Assembly (NCBI RefSeq): GCF_000376785.1
Contig: NZ_AQXX01000144.1
Location: 124,001-188,000, forward strand
Reading direction: 5' to 3'
DNA from: Hahella ganghwensis DSM 17046
Lineage (GTDB): Bacteria > Pseudomonadota > Gammaproteobacteria > Pseudomonadales > Oleiphilaceae
Length of the DNA stretch: 64,000 bases
Shown: positions 46,285-53,932 of the stretch, piece by piece
Layout of the letters: each line of letters opens with the position of its first letter
Numbering within the stretch: the stretch's first letter is position 1
Notes under the pieces: model-generated
The model's database searches: none
The model's input: only the letters and a program-made list of their open reading frames with translations
Told to the model about the DNA's origin: nothing
Position numbers and translations under genes: made by a program

Positions 46285-47880
46285 TTAGTCTTGTTCACCG
46301 AACATCGAGTTCAACAGCCCCAGCAAGGGGAAAGAGGCAAAGAGGCCAAGCGTCATCATCGCTTTCAAACCTTCCATTGGGCTGAAGTCACTTTGATCGC
46401 CTTTGGTGGCGTTCAGGTCCTGCTGTGTGACTTCTCTCAGGCTCAGGCCATCAAGCACCATCCAGCCTTCGCCATTGCTGTTCTCATAGAGGTTCAGGCC
46501 GTCGCCAGTAAAGGTGTCCATTAGATAACCGGCCTTCCCTTGTTCGATCGTCATGTCACCAATTTTATTCTGATCCAGCCCGTCAACCACGATGGAGTCA
46601 TTGCCATTGGTGATGGTAAGTTTGCTGGAAACGGTCATGTTCTCGTTTCCTTTCCAGGGGGTGGTGTTGATGGTAATCTTAGTGCCGCCTTCTAGATTCA
46701 GAGAGATGGTGCCCCAGAAGTCCATATCGGTTTTGCCATCGCCATCCACATCGAAATGTGGGTCGCCCCAAATCCTGGATTTTTCTCCGGTTTCTTTGTT
46801 GGTAATCCAGATTTCCGAGCTTTTTTCATTCAAGTTCAGCACGTGGGTGCCAAGATCGATCTCTGCTTTACTGCCATTTTGCTCAACTGACCAGTTATTC
46901 CCCTGGACAGGACCTGGAAAAGGAGGACAACCGCAGTCTGGTTCCTGTGCAGATTGCAGCGCATCATAGATGGCGTGAGCTTCACAATGACTGATTTTAC
47001 CGTTACATGTGGCCATGCTGACCATGGTCATCAATTCCTGGCGCTCCGAGGCATCGAGCTTCGACAAATCTGCGTTCTGGAATGCACCGGATAATGCGTC
47101 ACGGGCAAAACTCGGCTGGCAGCTATCCAGCATACCTTCTATACGATTGGCGAATATTGTATCCGGATTAGGAAAGCAGCCTCCGGTAGGGGGAGCTGGG
47201 AAGCAACCTCCTGCCATGATACCCATAAAGCAATTCACAAGCGGATTCCCCTGAGTCTTATTGCAGTCAATGTGGGGGAAAGGCCAGAAACTTTTAATAC
47301 AATCCTTGCCGCTCTCATCAAATTCGCCAATCAGGTCCAGCATAGCCCTGGCTTCTGAGCCGGTCAGTTGGGCGTCACCAGTAAATGATTTCAGCGTCGT
47401 CAAAAGAGTGCTGCGTTCCTTAACTGAGAGACTACCGCTGTCCATAGCACTTAAAGCCCATTCTACCACACTGGCATTCCAGCCATGGGTATTGTCCAAC
47501 GCCTTGTCGACAGCTTTTTCAAAGCCTGCTGGTGTTCTGGCGCCTTGTTCTATAGAAGAGCTCCAGGGATTGAAGTCCTGGCCTGATCTGAAATTAAATA
47601 GCTGGCAAATCGGATGATCTTCACCAAAAGATTTAATCATTTGCGACAGTGTGTTGGCATCCTGACGGCTAATATGGCTGTCGCCAGCCATTTCTTTGAG
47701 TGCGGTAAGAATTGCCGTACGTTCTGTCTTGGAAAGGGAACTTAAATCTACAGATTGCAGCGCACCCATAACGGTAGATTTGTTCATGCCAACGGTATCT
47801 TGGATGATACCTTTGAACTCGTTGGTAAACTGCCTGTTGGCAATTCCTTCTCCCAGATTATGAATCAGTGATCCTAACAT
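46285..47880 (-). CDS. Probable T3SS-secreted protein with metal-inducible autocleavage (DUF1521) domain
   Basis: This 531-residue protein has no signal peptide. Residues about 18-85, 120-187 and 243-311 are three related helical repeats with pattern LSxxERxxLxTxLK followed by GDxxIxxxEA. The linkers (190-320) are Cys/Pro-rich with two GGCFP motifs. About 330-495 matches DUF1521, the calcium-inducible autocleavage domain known from the Bradyrhizobium effector NopE1 and a Vibrio coralliilyticus protein; its scissile site appears as W371-G-D-P-H-F-D, between D373 and P374, followed by an acidic DVDGDGKTDMD loop that looks like a Ca site. The C-terminus is hydrophobic. AGGAGA precedes the ATG. 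A CCCTAGCTAGGG palindrome lies 141 bp upstream. Secretion is inferred from the T3SS nearby. Confidence 0.85.
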   Translation of the reverse strand: MLGSLIHNLGEGIANRQFTNEFKGIIQDTVGMNKSTVMGALQSVDLSSLSKTERTAILTALKEMAGDSHISRQDANTLSQMIKSFGEDHPICQLFNFRSGQDFNPWSSSIEQGARTPAGFEKAVDKALDNTHGWNASVVEWALSAMDSGSLSVKERSTLLTTLKSFTGDAQLTGSEARAMLDLIGEFDESGKDCIKSFWPFPHIDCNKTQGNPLVNCFMGIMAGGCFPAPPTGGCFPNPDTIFANRIEGMLDSCQPSFARDALSGAFQNADLSKLDASERQELMTMVSMATCNGKISHCEAHAIYDALQSAQEPDCGCPPFPGPVQGNNWSVEQNGSKAEIDLGTHVLNLNEKSSEIWITNKETGEKSRIWGDPHFDVDGDGKTDMDFWGTISLNLEGGTKITINTTPWKGNENMTVSSKLTITNGNDSIVVDGLDQNKIGDMTIEQGKAGYLMDTFTGDGLNLYENSNGEGWMVLDGLSLREVTQQDLNATKGDQSDFSPMEGLKAMMTLGLFASFPLLGLLNSMFGEQD

Positions 47881-48020
47881 TGGGTTTTTCTCCTGTTCTA
47901 ACTAGACCTGCATACCTAAATGAAAAGCTCTGTTGAATCTCCGATGACAACAGCAAATAAGAATCGAGCGGAGCTTCAGTAATTCCACCCTGAATCGACT
48001 TTCATTCCTATCGGTGTGTC

Positions 48021-48032
48021 CCCTAGCTAGGG
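48021..48032. promoter_or_regulatory. Perfect palindrome CCCTAGCTAGGG upstream of secreted-protein genes
   Basis: A perfect 12-base palindrome lies between divergent DUF1521 and harpin-like genes. Near-copies lie upstream of the next two harpin-like genes at 50669 and 54975. The copy here and that at 54975 agree at 23 of 29 positions when the downstream flank is included. It is probably the operator of a shared activator. Confidence 0.6.
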
Positions 48033-48086
48033 TTCACCCTGATAACAAACCAGGCTGTCATGATTATTTTCCTTCCCTGGGGTTGG

Positions 48087-48098
48087 CACTAGCTGGGG
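48087..48098. promoter_or_regulatory. Second CTAG-core palindrome copy (CACTAGCTGGGG)
   Basis: It differs by one base from the copy at 50669. It may serve the harpin-like gene while the copy at 48021 serves the divergent gene. Confidence 0.4.
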
Positions 48099-48294
48099 GC
48101 AGACCTGATAGAAGAAAGCCGAACCTCCGGGCACACTGCAGTTACCAAATAATGCCGGGTGGATATAGCGTTACTGATGACTCCATAAGCCGTTTTATGT
48201 CCGAATTGGTGTATAGCGGATATATAAAAATGTCGTGGGCATCAGTTAAGGATCTTGTCCTCCCAAAATTCTGTTGATAGATGAGGGGATTCGA

Positions 48295-49017
48295 ATGGAC
48301 GGAGCAGGTGGCGTAGGCGGAAACGATGGTGGTCATGGTGGCGGTGTAGGCGGAAATGATGGTGGAGTAGGAAACGCAGGTGGTATGGGCGCAGCTGGAG
48401 CAGCTGGAGCAGCTGGAGCAGCTGGAGCAGCAGGCGTCGGGGCGGATACCACTACCAACGACGCGGCGAGTGAGGCTGCAGAAGCAGCGGCTGCGGCAGC
48501 GAATACTGCATCGAGCGTTGCAGCAGCGGTTCAGGATGCGATAGATACCGTAACAGATGCAATTGGCAAGACTGCGGCTGCTATTGGCGATGCCGTTGCT
48601 GAGGCAGTGACTGGTCTGACGGGTAACGAGGCGCTTGGAGAAGCCATTGGAAGTGTCGTGGAGACTGTGGCCAAAGCAGCGATGATGGGAGTTCTAACCG
48701 GAACGCCGGTGGGCTCTGTCTCTGCTCTGGGCAAAGCCGTCATGGGGCAGGTCGCCATGGATATGGCTCTAGGGTTTTCCATGGATGCGATTGATGACCT
48801 AGGGCTTTCGAAAGAAATGACCGACTTGGCCAAGATGGGAGTTCAGATTGGCTTTGGTAAGCAGATTGATGCTTATGACGCCACGACTGAAGCCATGGAA
48901 ACTCTTGGCAAAACCATGGGAGTACCGGAGCTTGGTAATTTCGCCCGTGATATGGATGCCCTGAAAGAAACGGCTATCAGTGAAGCGAAAGACAATTTTG
49001 GTCAGCCTAGCGGGTGA
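48295..49017 (+). CDS. Glycine/alanine-rich harpin-like protein, probably C-terminally frameshifted
   Basis: The start is ATG 48295 (GAGGGG six bases upstream), giving about 240 residues. The N-terminus (1-50) is low-complexity: two GVGGNDGG units, then GAA repeats encoded by four perfect 9-base units (48391-48426). An Ala-rich coiled region (60-110) and a hydrophobic helical region follow. It has no cysteine and no signal peptide, as in harpins, which are T3SS-exported, heat-stable proteins. The frame stops at 49017, but the +1 frame continues without stop to 49132 with coding-like sequence (EQAGNIAGKAVESVFDGE), so a one-base indel may have cut off the native end. The role is inferred from context only. 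Confidence 0.65.
   Translation: MDGAGGVGGNDGGHGGGVGGNDGGVGNAGGMGAAGAAGAAGAAGAAGVGADTTTNDAASEAAEAAAAAANTASSVAAAVQDAIDTVTDAIGKTAAAIGDAVAEAVTGLTGNEALGEAIGSVVETVAKAAMMGVLTGTPVGSVSALGKAVMGQVAMDMALGFSMDAIDDLGLSKEMTDLAKMGVQIGFGKQIDAYDATTEAMETLGKTMGVPELGNFARDMDALKETAISEAKDNFGQPSG
48391..48430 (+). repeat. Tandem 9-base repeat (GCAGCTGGA) in the harpin-like gene
   Basis: Four perfect tandem copies of GCAGCTGGA and a partial fifth encode GAA-type residues. Such a repeat changes length easily by slippage in multiples of three residues without changing frame. Confidence 0.85.
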
Positions 49018-49132
49018 ACAGGCTGGAAATATTGCTGGAAAAGCTGTTGAAAGTGTATTCGATGGCGAGCGCCCGGATGTTGTTGGGCTGGTGACAGATG
49101 CTGTCAGAAATCACGGCTATTGCGGACTTTGA
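49018..49132 (+). pseudogene. Out-of-frame 3' continuation of the harpin-like gene
   Basis: Directly after the stop at 49017 the +1 frame reads about 38 codons of amphipathic, non-random sequence (GEQAGNIAGKAVESVF, then VVGLVTDAVRNHGYCGL) up to TGA at 49130-49132. It looks like the lost C-terminus. A sequencing error or programmed frameshift would look the same. Confidence 0.4.
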
Positions 49133-49237
49133 ACTACGCGAAGATGTAGATGGAGTTTTTGGAGTGGTTGATGGTTCAATGCTTTTATTTAATTTGGTAA
49201 TAACCTTGGTTGCTTCGTGAGTAAGAAACCGTCATAT

Positions 49238-50413
49238 TCACAACGCTGCGCATGCTGGTTGTATTCTTGCCCTTCCTGACTTTTCCCACTGAAGCAGTGT
49301 TTTATTTTCTACTACTGTGCCATCCTCCATGTCGATAAAGCGGTTAGTCTTAACTGGTGATTGAAGTAAAGCTGAAGATACGGGTTTACCAAACCAATAA
49401 ATTCCTGAATAGGCACAAATAGGTTGTGGAAGGGTTAGTTTCTTGTCCTTTCGTTTTAACCGAAAAACTTCTTTGGTTTCACCCTGGCTGAGATCCACTG
49501 TGGGAATATCGTTTCTGACGATATAAATAGTCGGACATGTCCCGTGTGCAGAACCTCCTGACATGTCATCGCTGACATGGTGGCGTAGGGCGATGAATTT
49601 GCCATCGGGTGACCAGCTAGGTGAACCCTGAGAAGCAAATTCTGCATCCGTCAGTTGCCTCATATTTCTCCCATCAAGGTTGCTAGTGTAGATATGATAC
49701 TCGCTTTCGTCAGCATTGTTTGCTAACACAAACGCTAACTGTTTTCCGTTACGACTGATATTAATGGAGGAGACTAACTTACCGGGAAATTGTTTTATTA
49801 ATGACGGAGCTTCAGACGTTCGCGGCTTGGCTGAAAATATGCTGTCATTTTCTGTAATAAACAGACTGCTATCACTATGCCATGTATATCCTTTAATTTG
49901 ATTGATGCCATCAGATGCATATGTCTGGATGATATTGCCATTACGGTTAAATATGGGAACGCGATCTGGCTTACTGCCGTAGTATTGCTGTAATACGGCG
50001 ATTAACTCTCCGTCCGGTGAAATTTCCGCTTTGCCGGAAAGCGTTATCTTATCAACGACCTTTGAGAGAATATCTCCTTGTCTGTCTATGATAACGAGTC
50101 TGCTTTTATCAATGCCGTCATCCATGGTGACAGCGAATTCTTGTCCGTCAAAGGAGGGGGTTATAGTCCAAAAATCGCCATCGGCATCACTCCAAAGAGT
50201 TCGCGCAATTCCGGATTCTAGGTCTAGTTCATAATATTTATCGGCCGCACTGTAGTACAAGTAACCCTCTAAACCGTTGTTGTACCCAATGGTGTCTTTT
50301 TCAGAGGTATAGGATGATCCTGATTCACCGCAGGCAGTAAGTTGAATTGTAATCAAGAAGGAAATAGTGAGAAATTGGTAGCGGAGTAGTTTGGGAAACA
50401 TATTTAGTATCAT
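49238..50413 (-). CDS. Beta-propeller (PD40/TolB-like) lipoprotein
   Basis: This 391-residue protein has a lipoprotein signal peptide ending in the lipobox LTAC (Cys about residue 28) and a beta-propeller with PD40-type repeats such as ISPDGELIAVLQQYYG and WSPDGKFIALRHHVS. It belongs to the same family as the three lipoproteins at 51579, 52851 and 53933: all share a GLEGYLYY/GLQGTLFF-type strand after the Cys, PD40 repeats and a late cysteine motif (AHGTCPTIYIV). A second ATG lies four codons in. These proteins should sit in the outer or inner membrane facing the periplasm. The function is not known; their mixing with harpin-like genes hints at a joint role. Confidence 0.82.
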   Translation of the reverse strand: MILNMFPKLLRYQFLTISFLITIQLTACGESGSSYTSEKDTIGYNNGLEGYLYYSAADKYYELDLESGIARTLWSDADGDFWTITPSFDGQEFAVTMDDGIDKSRLVIIDRQGDILSKVVDKITLSGKAEISPDGELIAVLQQYYGSKPDRVPIFNRNGNIIQTYASDGINQIKGYTWHSDSSLFITENDSIFSAKPRTSEAPSLIKQFPGKLVSSINISRNGKQLAFVLANNADESEYHIYTSNLDGRNMRQLTDAEFASQGSPSWSPDGKFIALRHHVSDDMSGGSAHGTCPTIYIVRNDIPTVDLSQGETKEVFRLKRKDKKLTLPQPICAYSGIYWFGKPVSSALLQSPVKTNRFIDMEDGTVVENKTLLQWEKSGRARIQPACAAL

Positions 50414-50568
50414 TGCCTACATTAGATTAATTCGTACGCGGCATAGAAATTAGTGGTTAGTCTGAATAGACTTTTTTATACAGTGTCTATGCGTTAATTA
50501 ATATTGGAATTTTCCCTATATTTGGCGTGTCTGGAAGGAGCGATAAAAGAGGTCTTTCTGTGCTTTTT

Positions 50569-50584
50569 CTAGGGTAATCCCTAG
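50569..50584. promoter_or_regulatory. Inverted repeat CTAGGG-N4-CCCTAG
   Basis: Perfect six-base arms in an orientation opposite to the CCCTAG-type core, 156 bases upstream of the lipoprotein gene on the minus strand. It may be a second binding geometry for the same regulator. Confidence 0.4.
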
Positions 50585-50668
50585 GTGGATCGTCAATGCA
50601 ATTAGTTAATAATATCTCGAGTAAGAGCGTCGCAGTTGCAGAAAGATGCGAGGCAACACTCGGGGCAA

Positions 50669-50680
50669 CCCTAGCTGGGG
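50669..50680. promoter_or_regulatory. Palindrome CCCTAGCTGGGG upstream of the second harpin-like gene
   Basis: One base off the perfect 48021 copy. It is followed four bases later by a second palindrome, ACCAGCTGGT. Confidence 0.5.
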
Positions 50681-50801
50681 AACGCACCAGCTGGTTTCTG
50701 AAATGACCATCTCTAAAATCGAAATTGTGAGTCCAACAGCTTTCGACACTATCACTACCGTTGGATGCTGGATTTAACAAAATTGATTAAGGAGAAATAC
50801 A

Positions 50802-51464
50802 ATGGGTTTTGGAATCGGTGGTTTTGATCTTTCAAGTGTAGCTAGCATGGCAATGAATGTTGCCAGCCTGTCTAATCCAGCGATGTTTGCTGCGCGTTGT
50901 TGTGGCGGTGGCCTTTTGCAGGCTGGTGAAGCGGTCATTCAGAATCTGGGCGAGATGATGGGGCTTCCGCAGCACTCAATCGACTTCGCGCAAGGTCTGT
51001 TTAATCAGGCTTTTGGTAATACTGCAGGAGCTGCCTCAAATTTCCAGGAGGCCTACCAAGGTCTATTGGAGTCTCTGTCTCCAACAGATGCGGCACGTGT
51101 CCAGGGGCAAATTGGAGATGCCGCGCAAGGCGCCGCAGAGGAAATCCAGAATGGCGGTGATTTCAGTGACTTGGTAGGTCGCCAGATCCAGGAAGAAGGA
51201 ACCTCTGGTTGTGAAGGTGGTAAAGGGAAAGGAAACTTCTTGCAAGCACTTGCGAAAGCGCTGGGTACTGTGCTTGGAGAGAAAGCTGAAAAAATGATGG
51301 ACTCTTTAGAGAAGCTCGAAGGTGCTGAGGAAGGTAAAGAGTTCAGTCAGGCGCAGGCTGAATTCTCTGCTGATTCACAAACGTTCAGCATGATGTCTAA
51401 CCTCACCAATACAGTGATTAAGACAATAGGTGAAGCCTTGAATACTGCTGCCCGGAAACAATAG
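50802..51464 (+). CDS. Harpin-like / T3SS-secreted candidate protein (220 residues)
   Basis: A strong AAGGAGAA site precedes the ATG. The 220-residue protein has no signal peptide. Its N-terminus is Gly/Ala/Met-rich (GFGIGGFDLSSVASMAMNVAS), followed by RCCGGGLLQAGEAVIQNLGEMMG, helical segments, a GCEGGKGKG hinge and a long C-terminal amphipathic helix ending NTVIKTIGEALNTAARKQ, which recalls the C-terminal helices of T3SS filament or translocator proteins. It has three cysteines, unlike classical harpins. A CTAG palindrome lies 121 bp upstream and a very strong terminator follows, so it is a single-gene transcript. I cannot assign it to a known family. Confidence 0.68.
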   Translation: MGFGIGGFDLSSVASMAMNVASLSNPAMFAARCCGGGLLQAGEAVIQNLGEMMGLPQHSIDFAQGLFNQAFGNTAGAASNFQEAYQGLLESLSPTDAARVQGQIGDAAQGAAEEIQNGGDFSDLVGRQIQEEGTSGCEGGKGKGNFLQALAKALGTVLGEKAEKMMDSLEKLEGAEEGKEFSQAQAEFSADSQTFSMMSNLTNTVIKTIGEALNTAARKQ

Positions 51465-51480
51465 TCTCTATTGTGCGAGG

Positions 51481-51518
51481 TGCCAAAAGCCGGGATGTTG
51501 TCATCTCGGCTTTTGGCA
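51481..51518 (+). terminator. Strong 17-bp hairpin terminator
   Basis: TGCCAAAAGCCGGGATG and CATCTCGGCTTTTGGCA pair over 17 bases with one G-U, around a TTGT loop; TTT follows. It ends the harpin-like gene transcript 17 bases after its stop. Confidence 0.75.
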
Positions 51519-51578
51519 TTTCACATTGCGGCAATGTGGAGAATGGGTGGCGACGGATTACTAAAAGGGAGTATTGAA

Positions 51579-52628
51579 ATGGTGGGGGATTTTTTAGTTG
51601 GCAAAACCCTTTTCTACATCAAAGTCATATTGTTGAGTTGTTTGGCGGTAGTTATATCGGCATGTGGTGGAGGCGGTGGCGGCAGCACTAGTAGTAATGA
51701 AGGCGACGACACCAGTGGAGGAGATAAAACAGGTCTTGAGGGAACACTTATCTTTGAGAAAGTTGTCAATAAGATTCATCAATATGACTTGGCAGCTAAT
51801 AAAAATAAGTCTGTTTTAGATTTGGATGGTGCAATTGGTGTAGATAAGTCGGAAAACTTGCTGCTAGTGAATGATGATTTCCAAACTGTCGGCTCAGCAA
51901 TCGATTTTCGCGTGATAGTGTAAACCGTTGATCAGAGTGGAAACGTTATTTCCACCTTTACCAAACCAGGTAGTATCACTCTGGAGAGAGATCCGAAGGT
52001 GTCTCCCGATGGCAGTGTGATCGCTTTGTACTATGAGCCTGAAGAGTTAGGTATCCCGGCTCTTGTCCTGGTAAAAAGAAATGGAGATACACTCCGCTAT
52101 TATGAAGACCCAGGCTCAGATATAAGAAGCTTTGATTGGTCTCCAAACGGTGTTTTGTACATAGGTGAAGATGACGCAATTTATCAAGTGGACTTTCATG
52201 TGGGTCCTGAAAAGCAGTTACTGAGGAAGTTCACTGGTAGTCATGTCTGGGATACATTGTCGGTGAGTCCTGATGGTCTACAGGTCGTATTTAGTATGAG
52301 TCAAGGGGAATTTTCCAGAGGTAATGGAGATTATGATTTATTTATTATGGACGCTGATGGAAGCAATCTCCGATTGATGATTGATCATGCAGAGGATGAC
52401 ATCCATGGAGCTGCCTGGTCTCCAGACGGGAATTATCTGGCGATTACCCGAGGAATAGATGTACATGATGCAATCCAGCCCTGTCGTGGGGCTTTATATG
52501 TCATAAAAGCGACTGCGACTAATCTTACTTTGGATGAAGGTAGCGCGGAAGTTACCTCGCTTGTCGATAAATATGGGGAAACATTTTGTTCCAACCCGGC
52601 TTCTGTGCCTATTTGGACAGGTTGGTGA
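51579..52628 (+). pseudogene. Beta-propeller lipoprotein gene broken by one in-frame stop
   Basis: AGGGAG precedes an ATG at 51579; the product has a lipoprotein signal ending in VISAC and GGGGGG. The frame hits TAA at 51921-51923, then continues in the same frame to 52628 with clear PD40 repeats (SPDGSVIALYYE, WSPDGNYLAITRG) and the family end CRGALYVIKATATNLTL. Aligned with the intact paralogue at 53933, the stop falls at the Tyr of DVYTLDRNG (here VIV-stop-TVDQSG), so a TAC/TAT to TAA change explains it. The downstream part has no ribosome site. It is a recent inactivation, a sequencing error or, less likely, a read-through site. Confidence 0.75.
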
Positions 52629-52655
52629 ATCTATATCCGATCAATAGGTACATTA

Positions 52656-52665
52656 AGCTAGGGGG
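52656..52665. promoter_or_regulatory. Half-site AGCTAGGGGG upstream of a propeller lipoprotein
   Basis: It matches the right half of the CCCTAGCTAGGG element, 186 bases before the start at 52851. The left half is not conserved. Confidence 0.25.
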
Positions 52666-52850
52666 CATGTTAGAGGATCTCATAGGCGGAAATAATTCTC
52701 GCAGACAGCTGCAAAGAATGCACTGGATATGGGGTTAACTTTTTACTGCTGGATATCAGTGAGGACGGCTTCGTCGCTAAAACTGATGCGATCAGAAACT
52801 TGCTTGAGTCAATGCAGTAACAGGATAAATGATCGTAAGGCAGGCTCTCA

Positions 52851-53861
52851 ATGTTCGTCAGTCAATGTAGCAGATGGTTGGTTTTCGTCATTCTTTTTGG
52901 CATGACGGCAGCCTGCAGTGGCTCCTCTGGCAGCCGGTCCGAATATGGTTGTGATCGTTCAGCTTTTCATTGTGGGCATGTCGGCAAGCTGTACTATGAA
53001 ACCTCTGATGGAATTAGGGGGACCCGCGATGGGTTCAGTCAGATGATATTGGAGTCTGGGCGAGTCACTAATATTGAGGAGGCAGGGATTTCTGCCTCGG
53101 TTTCTGCAGATGCGAAGTATTTTGTCGGTGTATTTGATAGCTCCTCTGATCGATCCCATGAGGTTATCAGAGGCTTTGACCTAGGTGGAAATAAACTGTG
53201 GCAATATCCCATCGAGAAGTTGGTATGGGGTCGTCCCAAGCTATCTCCCGATCATAAACTACTGGCCTTTACCTACAAGCCCATTTACCACACTAAAGTG
53301 GGAGCTGCGCTGATTGTGACTGATAAACAGGGGAATCTTGTCAGCCAGTACCCTGAAACAGAGAATGGAAGAATAGTCAGTTGGGAGTGGTTGCCGGATG
53401 GCAGGCTTTTGTACGCCAAGGGCGATTCAATATTTTTGGTTACTGACATCGTTAAAGGACAGGCGGAAGTGCTGGCTGAGTTTCGCGGAGATACACCAAA
53501 CTTTCTGGCTGTCAGCCCTGATGGCTCGCGACTCGCATTTTCCCTCGGAGACTTTAAAAGTACTCATTATGCAAAGACTCATTTGTATGTCATGGATCTG
53601 GCATCGAAGTCTTACCAACAGGTCACAACCTCCTCCAAGAATGAAGATGGATTTACCTGGTCTCCTGACGGAAAGTTTATTGCTTTGAGGCACAGGATTT
53701 TTTATCAATCATCTCGTTGCCCGGACCTGATTATTGTGCCTGCCGATGCACGAGAACTGAACCTTAATAATGAAGGTTTAAAGGAGAAGCTGACGGTCAA
53801 AGTGAAAATTGATGGTGATCTACTTGGAGCCTGTCCACGCACAGTACCTGAATGGCGTTGA
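52851..53861 (+). CDS. Beta-propeller (PD40) lipoprotein, divergent paralogue
   Basis: This 336-residue protein has a lipoprotein signal with lipobox TAAC (Cys near residue 22) followed by SGSSGSRSEYGCDRSAFHCG. PD40-like repeats include LSPDHKLLAFTYKP, VSPDGSRLAFSLGD and WSPDGKFIALRHRI; the tail carries SSRCPDLIIVPADARELNLN and ends CPRTVPEWR, like the late Cys motif of the paralogues. A periplasm-facing, membrane-anchored protein is expected. Its 3' end overlaps a possible early start of the next lipoprotein gene. Function unknown. Confidence 0.8.
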   Translation: MFVSQCSRWLVFVILFGMTAACSGSSGSRSEYGCDRSAFHCGHVGKLYYETSDGIRGTRDGFSQMILESGRVTNIEEAGISASVSADAKYFVGVFDSSSDRSHEVIRGFDLGGNKLWQYPIEKLVWGRPKLSPDHKLLAFTYKPIYHTKVGAALIVTDKQGNLVSQYPETENGRIVSWEWLPDGRLLYAKGDSIFLVTDIVKGQAEVLAEFRGDTPNFLAVSPDGSRLAFSLGDFKSTHYAKTHLYVMDLASKSYQQVTTSSKNEDGFTWSPDGKFIALRHRIFYQSSRCPDLIIVPADARELNLNNEGLKEKLTVKVKIDGDLLGACPRTVPEWR

Positions 53862-53932
53862 TATGGTTTATTCCCAATCCCGCCGGAATCTTCCGTTTAC
53901 GACTTAGCACAGACAGGTTTGCAGGCCCATTT

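Larger units (their letters stand above)
47881..48294. promoter_or_regulatory. Divergent regulatory region with two CTAG-core palindromes
   Basis: This 414-bp gap separates the DUF1521 gene from the harpin-like gene. It has no convincing gene. It holds CCCTAGCTAGGG at 48021-48032 and CACTAGCTGGGG at 48087-48098, 66 bases apart centre to centre. The first copy is extended by TTCACCCTGATAACAAA, close to the extension at 54975. Confidence 0.55.
50414..50801. promoter_or_regulatory. Divergent regulatory region with CTAG palindromes (388 bp)
   Basis: No gene is seen. Palindromes are CTAGGG-TAAT-CCCTAG at 50569-50584, CCCTAGCTGGGG at 50669-50680 and ACCAGCTGGT at 50686-50695. The second lies 121 bases before the start at 50802, close to the 109-base spacing of the copy at 54975 to its gene. 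Confidence 0.5.

Noticed and set aside
48084-48100. Sigma-54 type promoter (TTGGCAC ... GGGGGC) before the harpin-like gene
   Set aside because: The spacing between the GG and GC elements is 12 bases instead of 10, and the TTGC part is missing; the stretch is better explained by the CTAG palindrome.
49098-49220. 40-codon plus-strand frame after the harpin-like gene
   Set aside because: No ribosome site and it overlaps the out-of-frame continuation, which reads more like coding sequence; too short to support.
51471-51578. N-terminal extension of the broken lipoprotein from a TTG at 51471
   Set aside because: It runs through the strong terminator hairpin, has no ribosome site and would bury the lipoprotein signal peptide.
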